A stretch of 64,000 nt of DNA from Eikenella corrodens (GCF_900187105.1 NZ_LT906482.1:1550001-1614000); one strand, 5' to 3'; shown: positions 16,783 to 25,555, counted from the stretch's first letter. Notes: generated by a model not told the origin, from the sequence alone. Numbers and translations: made by a program.

Positions 16783-16847
16783 AGGCTACCTGAAAAATAG
16801 TGCGGCTTTCAGGTAGCCTTCTTATTGCCGATTAAAGGCTACCTGAA
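16783..16847. repeat. Three eikDUS copies in alternating orientation
   Basis: AGGCTACCTGAA at 16783-16794, TTCAGGTAGCCT at 16808-16819 and AGGCTACCTGAA at 16836-16847 can form either of two mutually exclusive hairpins between pldA and the downstream end of the kinase-fold gene. Confidence 0.8.
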
Positions 16848-16855
16848 AATCTGCT

Positions 16856-17629
16856 TTAGATTTCGCCCATGCGGTAAAACAAATCGGCCAGGGCGGCCAG
16901 GCGCAGGGTGTCGCAGCCCCAGCGTTCGGATTGGATACTGCGCATCCACAAAATGGGGCGCACGCTGCGGCGCAAGGTGCGGATTATAGCGGGATTTTGC
17001 CTTTGCAGGCAGGCTTTGCAATGTTCGGCTGCCTGATCGAGCAGTCCGCCGCGCAGGAGGATGTCGGCGGTGGATTGCAGGTAGCACAGCCAGTCGCGGC
17101 CTTGGCACTGCTGCAGGCTGAGCACGGTGGCGGGGTTGTCTTCGAAGTCGATAAAGCCGATGCCGCCGGTTTCGGTCAGCACCATATTGCGGGCGAAGGC
17201 TTGGCTGAGGAATTGGTTTTGCCGGTGTACGACTTCGATGGCATGCAGACCTTGCAGCCAGCCTTCGAGGCTGCCGGCTTCGGTTTGCTTTTCGATGGCG
17301 ATGAGCAGGGTTTGCTCGCCCACATGGCTCATCAATAGGGCATTGTCCTGCACGGCCAATAACTTGGGCGCGGTAATACCGGCTTCGGCCAGCTCGCGCA
17401 GGCGGTCGGCTTCAATGGCGATGCCGGCCTCGCCGCCGGGATTGGGCACCGGGGTGAGCACGCCCAAGCGGCACACTTTGGCTAGGCCGTTGAGCAGGCT
17501 GTAACGCCAGGCGGCTTGGCGCGGGGCGGCTTTGCGCAGCCACACGGTTTCGCCGTTGTCTAAACGGTGGCGGGCGATGGTTTCGGTTTGGGCGGCCGCG
17601 AGGGCGGCCAGCTGGGCGGCGTAGTTCAT
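16856..17629 (-). CDS. Protein kinase-fold (Bud32/lipopolysaccharide kinase-like) protein
   Basis: The protein has 257 residues when started at the ATG at 17629 (MNYAAQLAAL); a start at 17656 would add nine residues. Kinase-like landmarks are the early strand with ETVWLRK (possible ATP-binding Lys), the catalytic-loop-like segment HRQNQFLSQAFARNMVL and the metal-binding-like IDFEDNP. This arrangement resembles small bacterial Bud32/RIO/Kdo-kinase-like proteins more than choline kinases. The canonical HxD of the catalytic loop is not clear, so activity is uncertain. The substrate is unknown. It is divergent from narX with an eikDUS at 17697-17708 between them. Confidence 0.6.
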   Translation of the reverse strand: MNYAAQLAALAAAQTETIARHRLDNGETVWLRKAAPRQAAWRYSLLNGLAKVCRLGVLTPVPNPGGEAGIAIEADRLRELAEAGITAPKLLAVQDNALLMSHVGEQTLLIAIEKQTEAGSLEGWLQGLHAIEVVHRQNQFLSQAFARNMVLTETGGIGFIDFEDNPATVLSLQQCQGRDWLCYLQSTADILLRGGLLDQAAEHCKACLQRQNPAIIRTLRRSVRPILWMRSIQSERWGCDTLRLAALADLFYRMGEI

Positions 17630-17762
17630 GACGGTGCGGAAAAAGGAAAGCGGCATTATATAGCGAAATATAGCGAAACGGTTTTGGCGCGCTGTTTTCA
17701 GGTAGCCTCTTTCGGAAAGCGACTATAATACCGCTCAATATTGATTCATCCGATTGCCCGCT

Positions 17763-19622
17763 ATGCACAAACATATCGTTTCCAGCGAAACGCCGCTGTT
17801 TTCAGGTAGCCTGCCGCCGCAGAATGCATTGCGGCGCAGCCTGTCGGCACGGCTACTCACAGCGATTTTGCTATGGGCGGGCGGTTTGCTGCTGTTTGTG
17901 TCGATGACGGTGGTGGCCACCTGGCGGCTGGAAGAGCGGGCGGGCGCTATCCGCCAGACAGGACGGCTGAACGACCAAGTTCACCGCCTTACCATGGCTG
18001 CCGTTCAAAATCCCGGCGCGCCGCTGCCCGTGCAGCAGGTGGCAGACACGCTCAAAGGGCTGAACAGCCGCCAGCATGCCGTGTGCTGCACCTGGTGGGA
18101 CGAGCCGGCCTCACACCAGCTCGAACAGGTGCGCCGCGATACCGAAGCCTTCTTGCAAACTGCCGCGAAACCGGATACTGCCGCCCTACTGGAGCAGGCC
18201 GAACGCCTGCACACCGGCATCGACACCTATGCCCGGCTGCTGGAAGAGCAAAACACCCGCAGCATCGGCTGGCTGCGAAGCGGGCGTATCGGGCTGATGC
18301 TGCTGATCCTGCTTTCCGCCGCCGTCAGTTTCCGCCTGTTGCGGCAAGTGGTGTTGCGCCCGCTCGGCACGCTGTACCAAGCCATGAACCAAATCACCCA
18401 CGGCCGCTTGGGCACGCGCATCGCCGGTTCGAATTCCGGCGACGAATTCGAAGCCGTGGCCGACGGCTTCAACCGCATGGCCGACAACCTGCAGGAAATG
18501 TATGCCCACCTGGAAGACAAAGTAGCCGAAAAAACCGCCGCCCTCTCGCGCCAGAAAAGCGAGTGGGAAATGCTGTATTACGTTACCTCCTACCTGCACA
18601 AGCAAAGCTTCGGCAGCGAAGTGGAACAAGCCTTTCTGGAGCGGATGCTGCGCCTTTCCCACAGCGGGGGCGGCGGCATTTTCTGGCTGGCGGAAAAAGG
18701 CTTTACCACCGCCTGCGACATCGGCCTGCTGGAGGGTTTGGCCGAACGCCTGCCGCACACCCATACTGCCGAACAGGAAAGCGAAGCCGGCAATATGGTG
18801 TGGATGCAGGGCGAAGAGGGCGCTTTGGTGGCGCTGGTGCCCATTTATGCCTTGGGCGGGTTCCAAGGCTGGCTGGCGCTGTCTAAGCCGACCGTACCGC
18901 TGCTTTCCGCGCAAAACACCGGTCTGATGCGCTTATTGTGCACCCAGCTGGGCATCGCTCGCGAAAACGCCGCCATGACCCTGCTCAAACAGCAAAACGC
19001 CGTACTCGAAGAGCGCAGCCGCATTGCCCGCAGCCTGCACGACAGCCTGGCGCAGTCGCTGTCGTTCATCAATATGCGCTTTCAGATGCTCAGTAAAAAC
19101 AAACTGCTGCCGGATGACAAATCCGTGCGCGACAATATCGAGATGATTCGCGACGGCATCCAATATTGCTACGAAGACGTGCGCGAACTGCTCGACCATT
19201 TCCGCGCCAAACCGCAATACGGCAACTTCGCCGAAACCGTGCGCAGCGTAATCGAGCGCAGCCGCAAGCAAGCTGGCATTCCCGTGGTGCTGCACATTAG
19301 CGGCGGCGACTGCCTGCTCAACAGCGAGCAGCAAACGCAGGCGCTGTTTATTTTGCAGGAAGCCCTGTCCAACATCCGCAAACACGCCGACGCGCAGCAG
19401 GCCGAAGTGCTGCTGGAAAACGGCGACGGCTTCACCATAATCGTGCGCGACGACGGGCAGGGCTTCGACCCGGAAAGCCGCGCCGAAGCCGAGCCCGGCC
19501 AACATATCGGCCTGAGCGTGATGCACGAGCGCGCGGAAAAAATCGGGGCGGAAATCAGCATCCGCTCCCGGCCCGGCAGCGGCACCGAAGTGCGCCTGCA
19601 TATTCCCGGCAATTTCAGCTAG
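17763..19622 (+). CDS. narX: NarX/NarQ-type sensor histidine kinase
   Basis: The chosen ATG (17763) gives about 619 residues. Topology: a membrane helix at about residues 31-50 (LLTAILLWAGGLLLFVSMTVVA), a periplasmic sensor with the NarX-like stretch NQVHRLTMAA-type helix, a second membrane helix near residue 180, HAMP, a GAF-like linker with Cys-poor sequence, HisKA_3 with phosphoacceptor His426 (RSLHDSLAQS) and an HATPase (EALSNIRKHA, DDGQGFD). Class HPK7 architecture pairs it with the NarL-type regulator 34 bases downstream. The ligand is nitrate/nitrite by family, unproven here; no nitrate reductase genes are in the window. An eikDUS encodes Ser-Gly-Ser-Leu near the N-terminus. Confidence 0.88.
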   Translation: MHKHIVSSETPLFSGSLPPQNALRRSLSARLLTAILLWAGGLLLFVSMTVVATWRLEERAGAIRQTGRLNDQVHRLTMAAVQNPGAPLPVQQVADTLKGLNSRQHAVCCTWWDEPASHQLEQVRRDTEAFLQTAAKPDTAALLEQAERLHTGIDTYARLLEEQNTRSIGWLRSGRIGLMLLILLSAAVSFRLLRQVVLRPLGTLYQAMNQITHGRLGTRIAGSNSGDEFEAVADGFNRMADNLQEMYAHLEDKVAEKTAALSRQKSEWEMLYYVTSYLHKQSFGSEVEQAFLERMLRLSHSGGGGIFWLAEKGFTTACDIGLLEGLAERLPHTHTAEQESEAGNMVWMQGEEGALVALVPIYALGGFQGWLALSKPTVPLLSAQNTGLMRLLCTQLGIARENAAMTLLKQQNAVLEERSRIARSLHDSLAQSLSFINMRFQMLSKNKLLPDDKSVRDNIEMIRDGIQYCYEDVRELLDHFRAKPQYGNFAETVRSVIERSRKQAGIPVVLHISGGDCLLNSEQQTQALFILQEALSNIRKHADAQQAEVLLENGDGFTIIVRDDGQGFDPESRAEAEPGQHIGLSVMHERAEKIGAEISIRSRPGSGTEVRLHIPGNFS

Positions 19623-19656
19623 TAATCCACTATACCCACTATTTTCAGGTAGCCCC

Positions 19657-20304
19657 ATGACTGAATCCAACATCCGCATCCTCCTGGTAGACGACCACCC
19701 CCTGTTCAGGCGCGGGCTCAGTTTTCTGCTCGCGCAGGAATACGGTTTTGAAATCGTTGCCGAAGCCACCGACGGCCTCGAGGGCGTGAAGCTTGCCCGC
19801 TTCCACCGCCCCGATTTGGTGCTGCTCGACGTGGAAATGCCGGTGATGAACGGCCCCGAAGCCCTGGCTCAAATGCTGGATTTCCAGCCCGGGCTGCCGG
19901 TGTTGATGCTCACCATTTCCGAAGATGCCGACAACTTGAAAAAATGCCTCGAGCTGGGCGCGCGCGGCTATATTTTGAAAAATGCCGACACCGATTTCCT
20001 GGTGGAAGCCATCCGCCAAGCCGTGGCCGGGCAGCAAACTGTGTCGCCCGAAATGAACAACGCCGGCCAGAGCATTCCGCCAGAACATTCTGCCATCCTC
20101 GATTCCCTCACCCAGCGCGAGCGTGATGTGTTGCGCTATGTGGCCGGCGGCATCAGCAACAAAATGATTGCCCGGCGGATGTTTTTATCCGAAAACACGG
20201 TGAAGGCGCATATGCAGAATATCTTCCGCAAACTCAACATCGACAACCGCGTACGCGCCGCCGTGTATGCCCGCGAATTGGGCTTGGATAAGGAAGAGGA
20301 GTGA
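19657..20304 (+). CDS. narL: NarL/NarP-type response regulator
   Basis: This 215-residue protein has an N-terminal receiver domain with the acidic pair VDDHP (residues 11-13), the phosphoacceptor Asp58 in VLLDVEMP and Lys in GYILKNA. A LuxR/GerE-type helix-turn-helix follows (LTQRERDVLRYVAGGISNKMIA, ENTVKAHMQNIFRKL). It is encoded 34 bases after narX in a two-gene operon. The gap contains a truncated uptake sequence (TTCAGGTAGCC at about 19643) ending two bases before the ATG; its AGG is the only purine-rich stretch in Shine-Dalgarno position. Members of this family regulate anaerobic respiration genes. Confidence 0.92.
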   Translation: MTESNIRILLVDDHPLFRRGLSFLLAQEYGFEIVAEATDGLEGVKLARFHRPDLVLLDVEMPVMNGPEALAQMLDFQPGLPVLMLTISEDADNLKKCLELGARGYILKNADTDFLVEAIRQAVAGQQTVSPEMNNAGQSIPPEHSAILDSLTQRERDVLRYVAGGISNKMIARRMFLSENTVKAHMQNIFRKLNIDNRVRAAVYARELGLDKEEE

Positions 20305-20317
20305 TGCGGTTGGCGGT

Positions 20318-20354
20318 TTCAGGTAGCCTTTGGATGAGAATGAGGCTACCTGAA
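20318..20354 (+). terminator. eikDUS inverted pair, terminator of narXL
   Basis: TTCAGGTAGCCT (20318-20329) and AGGCTACCTGAA (20343-20354) lie 13 bases after the narL stop. Confidence 0.75.
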
Positions 20355-20459
20355 ACTGAAATATGGAAGATCGGCGGCGTTTGCTGTTGCCAATGGCTGG
20401 CTGGTGTTGGATTCCGGTATTCGGCCTACAGTGAGTTATCAGTAATCTGTAATCGGTAA

Positions 20460-20489
20460 AGGCTACCTGAAAAATGTTTCAGGTAGCCT
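20460..20489. repeat. eikDUS inverted pair
   Basis: AGGCTACCTGAA (20460-20471) and TTCAGGTAGCCT (20478-20489) are separated by 6 bases and followed by TTTT. It lies in the convergent gap between narL and moeB. A further eikDUS at 20583-20594 contains the moeB stop codon. Confidence 0.8.
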
Positions 20490-20583
20490 TTTTGGTGTCT
20501 AGCTTGGGTTGGGTTGAAAGCCGCAATGTAACGTTTCCGGTTATTTGTATACGATGCTCGCGGCTAACCCGCTACGGATGTTT

Positions 20584-21345
20584 TCAGGTAGCCTCTTCAG
20601 CCTTTTTATGCCCGCCGCACACTTTGCAGGCGGGGTTTTTGGGGATGGCGAAATGCTGCCATTGGCCGCTGAGTGCGTTGTAGCAGCGCAAAACGCCGTT
20701 TTCGGCAGGCAGGCCGAGCAGGATTTTCAGGGCTTCGGCGGCTTGGGTGGTGCCGATGATGCCCACCAGCGGGGCGAATACGCCGAACAGGGCGCAGGCG
20801 CCGTCGTTGTCTTGTTCGCGGTCGAACAGGCAGGCATAGCAGGGCTGGCCGGGCAGGTCGGGGCGGTAGGTGGCGATTTGGCCGTCGAAGCGGGTGGCGG
20901 CGCCGGAAACCAGCGGGGTGCGGGTGGCGCAGGCGGCGGCGTTGAGGGCTTGGCGGGCGGAGAAGTTGTCGCTGCAATCGAGCGTGGCCTGGCATTGGGG
21001 CAGCAGGCGCAGCAGGGCGGCTTCATCCAGTTTGCCGTGGGTTTCGATTTGGCAGGCGGGGTTGAGCTGTTTCAGGTAGCCTGCCATGGCTTCGGTTTTG
21101 AGGCGGCCGATGTCGGCTTCGCGGTAGGCGGTTTGGCGCTGGAGGTTGGTTTCGTCGATGCGGTCGTGGTCGGCAATAATCAGCCGCCCCACGCCGGCAG
21201 CGGCCAGATAGGGCAGGGCGGCGCTGCCCAGCCCGCCGCAGCCGAGCACCAACACGCAGGCATCCAGCAGCTTTTGCTGGCCTTCGGTGCCGATTTCGTC
21301 GAGCAGGATGTGGCGGCTGTAGCGCAGCAGTTGGTGGTCGTTCAT
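20584..21345 (-). CDS. moeB: MoeB/ThiF-family sulfur-carrier adenylyltransferase
   Basis: This 253-residue E1-like enzyme adenylates the C-terminal Gly of a ubiquitin-like sulfur carrier (MoaD for molybdopterin, or ThiS for thiamine). The nucleotide-binding motif VLVLGCGGLGS (residues 32-41), the DETNLQRQ catalytic Arg region and two zinc CxxC motifs (Cys169/172 and Cys240/243) are visible. A Cys at 184 corresponds in position to the persulfide Cys of ThiF, so ThiF function cannot be excluded. There is no rhodanese domain. The stop codon lies within an eikDUS (C-terminus Glu-Glu-Ala-Thr). No other moa/moe or thi gene is adjacent. Confidence 0.87.
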   Translation of the reverse strand: MNDHQLLRYSRHILLDEIGTEGQQKLLDACVLVLGCGGLGSAALPYLAAAGVGRLIIADHDRIDETNLQRQTAYREADIGRLKTEAMAGYLKQLNPACQIETHGKLDEAALLRLLPQCQATLDCSDNFSARQALNAAACATRTPLVSGAATRFDGQIATYRPDLPGQPCYACLFDREQDNDGACALFGVFAPLVGIIGTTQAAEALKILLGLPAENGVLRCYNALSGQWQHFAIPKNPACKVCGGHKKAEEAT

Positions 21346-21442
21346 GGCGGTGTGGGGGCAGGGTGGTTGGGGAGGGGATTATATCGTGGAAATCGGTGCT
21401 TGCTGATAGAATGGCCATACTTATCGACAGGAGGAGGTTTAA

Positions 21443-22003
21443 ATGAAAGCAGCCAAATATTTATTGCCTTTTGTCGCCGCAGCTCTGCTGGGCGCGTGTT
21501 CGACTGTGGGCGGTATGCCGCGTGGGCAGCAGACGGCAGATTACAAAATGGAAGCGGCGGGCGGGGTGCAGGCCGAAGTGGGCAGGAGCGCCGCCAATTC
21601 AAGTTACCGCTATGGTTTCGGCATCCGCCTGAAGAATGCGCCGCGCGTGGCTTCGGTAAAAATCGAGCGTACCCGCGGCGGCGAACTCGGGGTGGTGTTT
21701 GATGATAGCCGCCACCCCACAACCGCTACCAAAGCCTGGCAGCGGCATGCCGACGGCACACGCTCCTACCTCTACAACAACGGCGACGGCACTTTCGATT
21801 GGATCGGCCAAACCGCCGCCCGCAAACTGACACCGCAACAGGCGCCGTGGCTCTATCAAGCAGGCACCACGCACCAACAATACCGCATCACCATCCGAGA
21901 TTTGCAGGGAAGGGAGACGGTGTTGGTGCAGGATACAGCTATTCCACCCGAGCAGAAACAGGCTATCTTGCAGCTATGGAGAACATCTAGCCGCAGCAGA
22001 TAG
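21443..22003 (+). CDS. Predicted lipoprotein of unknown function
   Basis: The 186-residue protein has a lipoprotein signal peptide (KYLLPFVAAALLGACS, lipobox LLGAC with the lipidated Cys at residue 19). The mature part is hydrophilic and probably beta-rich: KMEAAGG, the FGIRLKNAP strand, KIERTRGGELGVVFDDS and RITIRDLQGRETVLVQD. The family is not recognised with confidence. The ATG has a good Shine-Dalgarno (GGAGGAGG) just upstream. It is a single gene between moeB (divergent) and the yjjP-like gene, followed by a widely spaced eikDUS pair. Confidence 0.7.
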   Translation: MKAAKYLLPFVAAALLGACSTVGGMPRGQQTADYKMEAAGGVQAEVGRSAANSSYRYGFGIRLKNAPRVASVKIERTRGGELGVVFDDSRHPTTATKAWQRHADGTRSYLYNNGDGTFDWIGQTAARKLTPQQAPWLYQAGTTHQQYRITIRDLQGRETVLVQDTAIPPEQKQAILQLWRTSSRSR

Positions 22004-22030
22004 TGAGTAGGCTGAATCCGGCACAATGAA

Positions 22031-22090
22031 AGGCTACCTGAAAACACAACACCGCAGCGTTTCTGCGAAGTGAAGGATTTCAGGTAGCCT
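22031..22090 (+). terminator. eikDUS inverted pair with 36-base spacer
   Basis: AGGCTACCTGAA (22031-22042) and TTCAGGTAGCCT (22079-22090) are followed by T5, downstream of the lipoprotein gene. The rest of the 22004-22307 gap holds a possible promoter and no visible gene. Confidence 0.65.
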
Positions 22091-22199
22091 TTTTGCCGGC
22101 TATATTGCATGTTTAATCGAGGTGGTTTTTAGCAAGCTAATCCGAGGCAGCAGGAGATGTGGCCTTCGGCGATCAGTGGCTGCCCAACGGGGCTTGCGG

Positions 22200-22205
22200 T
22201 ATAAT
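22200..22205 (+). promoter_or_regulatory. Possible -10 element upstream of the yjjP-like gene
   Basis: A perfect TATAAT lies about 100 bases before the chosen ATG at 22308. No good -35 is seen at 16-18 bases upstream. Confidence 0.35.
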
Positions 22206-22307
22206 TTGCATTCATCATCAATCCAAGCAAATGGCTTGCTGCCCGCAGCATTTCCAGCCGTTTTCCGCAAGCCGTCTCCTTCCGTTTTCGCCAACCGGTT
22301 TATTCAG

Positions 22308-23114
22308 ATGACGACTCCCCCCCCCATCTCCCCACCCTTCGTTTCCGATGATTACGCACAGCAGCAGGAAATTACCCGCCTGTGTATCCATGCCGCGCTG
22401 TTGCTGTTGCAATATGGCGCGGAAAGCACGCTGATCGACCAAATCGCCGTGCGGCTGGGTCGTGCGCTGGGTATGGACAGCGTGGAGTGTGCGCTCACGC
22501 CGAATGCGATTGTAATCACCACGCGCCGCGGCAACCAGTGCATCACCACCACGCGCAAGAATTTCGACAAGGGGATCAATATGTCGGTGATCACGGCGGT
22601 GCAGCATATCGTGCTGGATGCGGAAGACGGGCTGTATAGCGTGCAGGAAGTGCGCGAGCGGTTGGATGCTGTGAAGCCGGAAAAATACAACCGCTATTTT
22701 GTGGTGTTTATGGTGGGGCTCTCTTGCGCGAGCTTTGCCCACCTTTCGGGCGGCGACCCGCTGATTTGCTTCATCACGTTTATCGCTTCGGCCTGCGGCA
22801 TGTGGGTGCGCCAGTCGCTGTCGGCACGGCACTACAATCCGGCGGTGGTGTTTGCGGTAACCGCGTTTGTGGCTTCGATGGTGTCGGGCACGGCGCTGAA
22901 GTTCGGCTGGGGCGCACACCCGGAAATCGCTACGGCAGCCAGCGTGTTGCTCTTGGTGCCGGGGGTACCGCTGATTAACTCGCTGGCCGATATGCTCAAA
23001 GGCCATGTGAACATGGGCATGAGCCGTTGGGCAGTGGCCACGCTGCTCACCTTCAGCACCTGTTTGGGCATCGTGTTGGCCTTGAGCCTGTTGAATGTTT
23101 CCGCTTGGGATTAA
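22308..23114 (+). CDS. yjjP: YjjP/ThrE-like inner-membrane exporter subunit
   Basis: The product is 268 residues from the ATG at 22308 (MTTPPPISPP). It contains the ThrE N-terminal domain (DUF1212): a cytoplasmic amphipathic start (LLLLQYGAESTLIDQIAVRLGRALGM, TPNAIVITTRRG), then about five hydrophobic helices. In E. coli the paired proteins YjjP and YjjB form a succinate exporter; fused homologues export threonine and serine. Here the second half is the next gene, 3 bases downstream, as in the YjjPB split arrangement. The substrate is not determined. A longer reading frame to 22122 exists but its sequence is not protein-like. Confidence 0.85.
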   Translation: MTTPPPISPPFVSDDYAQQQEITRLCIHAALLLLQYGAESTLIDQIAVRLGRALGMDSVECALTPNAIVITTRRGNQCITTTRKNFDKGINMSVITAVQHIVLDAEDGLYSVQEVRERLDAVKPEKYNRYFVVFMVGLSCASFAHLSGGDPLICFITFIASACGMWVRQSLSARHYNPAVVFAVTAFVASMVSGTALKFGWGAHPEIATAASVLLLVPGVPLINSLADMLKGHVNMGMSRWAVATLLTFSTCLGIVLALSLLNVSAWD

Positions 23115-23117
23115 ACC

Positions 23118-23576
23118 ATGCTGCTGAATTTGCTAGATGATATGTTTTTTGCCGCCATCCCCGCCGTGGGCTTTGCGATTTTGTTTAATGTGCCGCGCAA
23201 TGCGTTGAAATACTGCGCTTATCTGGGCGCGTTGGGACATGGTTCGCGCACGCTCATGATGCAGTTCGGCCTGTCGCAAGGCCTGGCCACGCTGTGTGCG
23301 GCTTCGCTGGTGGGCTTTATCGGCGTGTATTTGTCGCAACGCTACCGGGCGCACCCGAAAGTGTTTACCGTGGCCGCCATCATTCCGATGATTCCGGGCG
23401 TGTATGTTTATAAAGCGATGATTGCGCTGGTGCAAATGAACCATAAGGGCTTCTCCGAGCAGCTTTTGGGGCAGGCGGTGGATTATTTTGTGAAATCCGG
23501 CTTCGTTATCGGCGCACTGGCCTTCGGGTTGGCGCTGCCTGGGCTGCTGTTTTACCGCCAGCGGCCGGTGGTGTAG
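23118..23576 (+). CDS. yjjB: YjjB/ThrE_2-like exporter subunit
   Basis: This 152-residue membrane protein has four to five hydrophobic helices and the ThrE_2 (PF12821) landmarks FNVPRNALKYCAYLGALGH and AAIIPMIPGVYVYKAM. It is the partner of the preceding yjjP-like gene with a 3-base gap, so translational coupling is likely. The pair is probably one transporter for a dicarboxylate or amino acid. Confidence 0.87.
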   Translation: MLLNLLDDMFFAAIPAVGFAILFNVPRNALKYCAYLGALGHGSRTLMMQFGLSQGLATLCAASLVGFIGVYLSQRYRAHPKVFTVAAIIPMIPGVYVYKAMIALVQMNHKGFSEQLLGQAVDYFVKSGFVIGALAFGLALPGLLFYRQRPVV

Positions 23577-23672
23577 CAGCCATACCGTTTTGTGCGTGAC
23601 TGAAGCCATAATTCTTCAGCAAGCCGCTGCAATCTGCTAAACTTACCGCCTCATTATTCTTCCCAAGCCGAT

Positions 23673-23759
23673 ATGCACACTGATTCCCCCGCCTCTCCAG
23701 AGCCCGAGCCTGCCTCGGCGGATAAGTGTGTGCACGGCATGTATTTAAAGGCTACCTGA
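23673..23759 (+). CDS. Doubtful small ORF ending in an uptake sequence
   Basis: A 28-codon frame (starting MHTDSPASPEPEP) ends Tyr-Leu-Lys-Ala-Thr with its stop codon inside the eikDUS at 23749-23760. Length is too short to judge, and no clear Shine-Dalgarno is seen. It may be a gene remnant cut off by repeat insertion, or noncoding. Confidence 0.2.
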   Translation: MHTDSPASPEPEPASADKCVHGMYLKAT

Positions 23760-23788
23760 AAGCTGCTCATAGCGTTTTCAGGTAGCCT
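23749..23788. repeat. eikDUS inverted pair
   Basis: AGGCTACCTGAA (23749-23760) and TTCAGGTAGCCT (23777-23788) lie between the yjjB-like gene and the TerC gene. Confidence 0.75.
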
Positions 23789-23827
23789 TTGATTGTTGTT
23801 ATTACTTGCAATCAAGGATTCGAATTC

Positions 23828-25399
23828 ATGGATTTCTCTTGGCTGGCCGACCCGGTAACCTGGCTGGGCTTCGCTACGCTGATTATTCTCGAAGTTGTGC
23901 TCGGCATCGACAACTTGGTGTTCGTGGCCATTTTGGCCGGCAAAGTGCGCCCTGCCCAGCGCGACCGCGCCCGCATCACCGGCCTGACTTTGGCCGTGCT
24001 CATCCGGCTGCTCATGCTCGCCTTTATGGGCCGTATCATGCAGCTTACCACCCCGCTGTTTGCCCTGGGGCGGCTGGAAGTGGCCGGTAAAGACATCATC
24101 ATGTTTGTGGGCGGCCTGTTCCTGCTGTATAAGGCCACCACCGAGCTGCACGAACGGCTGGAAGGCGCCAACCACTATGCCGTTTCCGATACCGACCATC
24201 GCAAACAACATGCGCCGTTTTGGGGCGTGGTGTTGCAGATTCTCGTGCTCGATGCTGTGTTTTCCATCGATGCCGTGGTGACCGCCGTAGCCGTGGTGCA
24301 GCACATCCAAATCGCTATGGCAGCGGTGATTGTGGCGATGGCCATGATGATTTGGGCGAGCAAACCACTCACCGAATTTGTCAACCGCCATCCCACCGTG
24401 GTGATGCTCTGCCTCGGCTTCCTCTTGATGATCGGCTTCAGCCTGATTGCCGAAGCCTTCCACGTAGTCATCCCCAAAGGCTACCTGTATGCCGCCATCG
24501 GCTTCTCGGTGCTGATTGAAGTGTTCAACCAAATCTCCCAGCGCAACACCGACAAAAATGCCTACGGCAGCCGCTCTTGGCGCCGCCGTACCGCCGAGAA
24601 TGTGCTCGGTATGATGGGCATCCGCGAAACCATGCTGGCCAAAGCCGGCGAAGAAAGCCACGATGCCGGCCACTTTGAAGAAAACGAAAAATCCATGATC
24701 CGCAGCGTGCTTACCCTGGCCGAGCGCCCCCTGCCCGGCATCATGGTGCCCCGCCGCGACATTGAACGGCTCGATATTTCCCAAAGCCGCGAGCAGCAAT
24801 ACGCCCAGCTGCAAAACACCCCATATTCCCGCCTCCTCGTGGTGGGCAAGGCCGGTGCCGACGAGCCTTTGGGCTACATCAACAAAAAAGACCTGCTCAA
24901 CCAGCTTCTGGCCGGGCAAGAGCCGGATATCCAAGCCGCCCTGTGCCAGCCGCTCATCCTACCCGACAGCACCAACACTCTTTCTGCCATCGAGCAGTTC
25001 CGCCAAAGCGGCGCCGACTACGCCCTCGTGGTGGACGAATTCGGCGCCGTGCAGGGTATGGTTACCACCAAAGACTTGCTTTCCGCCATTGCCGGCGAAT
25101 TCCCCGAAGCCTACGAGCGCAAAGAGCCCAACGCCCAGCCTGGCGAACACAGCACCGACAGCAGCGACAGCCTGCTGGTGGACGGCAGCCACGAATACGC
25201 CGAACTTGCCCCCCAGCTCGGTCTGCCGCCGCCCGAAGAAGATGCCGACTACCACACCGTGGCCGGCCTGATGATTGAAGAGCTGAAAACCCTGCCCGAA
25301 GTGGGCGATATTCTCGACTACCACGGCTGGCGTTTCACCGTGGCCGCCAAAGCCGGCCAGCGCATCGAACAAATCCGCATCAGCCGCCTGCCGGAATAA
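23828..25399 (+). CDS. TerC family membrane protein with CBS and CorC/HlyC domains
   Basis: The protein has 523 residues from the ATG at 23828 (MDFSWLADP). The N-terminal half is a TerC-type membrane domain with the conserved acidic motifs EVVLGIDNLVF and LDAVFSIDAVVTAVA. A CBS pair follows (LAERPLPGIMVPRRDIERLD to the ALVVDEFGAVQGMVTTKDLL segment). The C-terminus is a CorC_HlyC transporter-associated domain (HTVAGLMIEELKTLPEVGD, GWRFTVAAKAGQRIEQIRI). Proteins of this layout (YoaE/YegH/YgdQ-like) are linked to metal-ion handling, and TerC proteins to manganese export; the ligand here is not shown. A GGCTACCTG fragment of the uptake sequence is part of the coding sequence near 24480. Confidence 0.9.
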   Translation: MDFSWLADPVTWLGFATLIILEVVLGIDNLVFVAILAGKVRPAQRDRARITGLTLAVLIRLLMLAFMGRIMQLTTPLFALGRLEVAGKDIIMFVGGLFLLYKATTELHERLEGANHYAVSDTDHRKQHAPFWGVVLQILVLDAVFSIDAVVTAVAVVQHIQIAMAAVIVAMAMMIWASKPLTEFVNRHPTVVMLCLGFLLMIGFSLIAEAFHVVIPKGYLYAAIGFSVLIEVFNQISQRNTDKNAYGSRSWRRRTAENVLGMMGIRETMLAKAGEESHDAGHFEENEKSMIRSVLTLAERPLPGIMVPRRDIERLDISQSREQQYAQLQNTPYSRLLVVGKAGADEPLGYINKKDLLNQLLAGQEPDIQAALCQPLILPDSTNTLSAIEQFRQSGADYALVVDEFGAVQGMVTTKDLLSAIAGEFPEAYERKEPNAQPGEHSTDSSDSLLVDGSHEYAELAPQLGLPPPEEDADYHTVAGLMIEELKTLPEVGDILDYHGWRFTVAAKAGQRIEQIRISRLPE

Positions 25400-25408
25400 G
25401 CGCAGGCT

Positions 25409-25448
25409 TTCAGGTAGCCTTTGCAATCATACTCAAAGGCTACCTGAA
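25409..25448 (+). terminator. eikDUS inverted pair, terminator of the terC-like gene
   Basis: TTCAGGTAGCCT (25409-25420) and AGGCTACCTGAA (25437-25448) lie 10 bases after the stop. A Correia element begins 4 bases later. Confidence 0.75.
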
Positions 25449-25451
25449 AAA

Positions 25452-25555
25452 TATAGTGGATTAATAAAAATCAGGACAAGGCGGCGAGCCGCAGACAGTA
25501 CACACGTTACGGTAAGGAGAGCCAACGCTGTACTGGTTTTTGTTAATTCACTATA
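25452..25555. mobile_element. Correia repeat enclosed element (CREE), 104 bp
   Basis: The element starts TATAGTGGATTAATAAAAAT and ends with its imperfect inverted repeat TTTTTGTTAATTCACTATA. It is in the opposite orientation to the copy at 15106: the core reads GGCGGCGAGCCGCAGACAG. Terminal repeats agree with the published neisserial Correia ends. It is inserted directly beside an eikDUS hairpin. No coding capacity. Confidence 0.88.

Noticed and set aside
17740-17757. FNR-like half site TTGAT before narX
   Set aside because: The second half (CCGAT) does not match ATCAA, so an FNR site is not supported.
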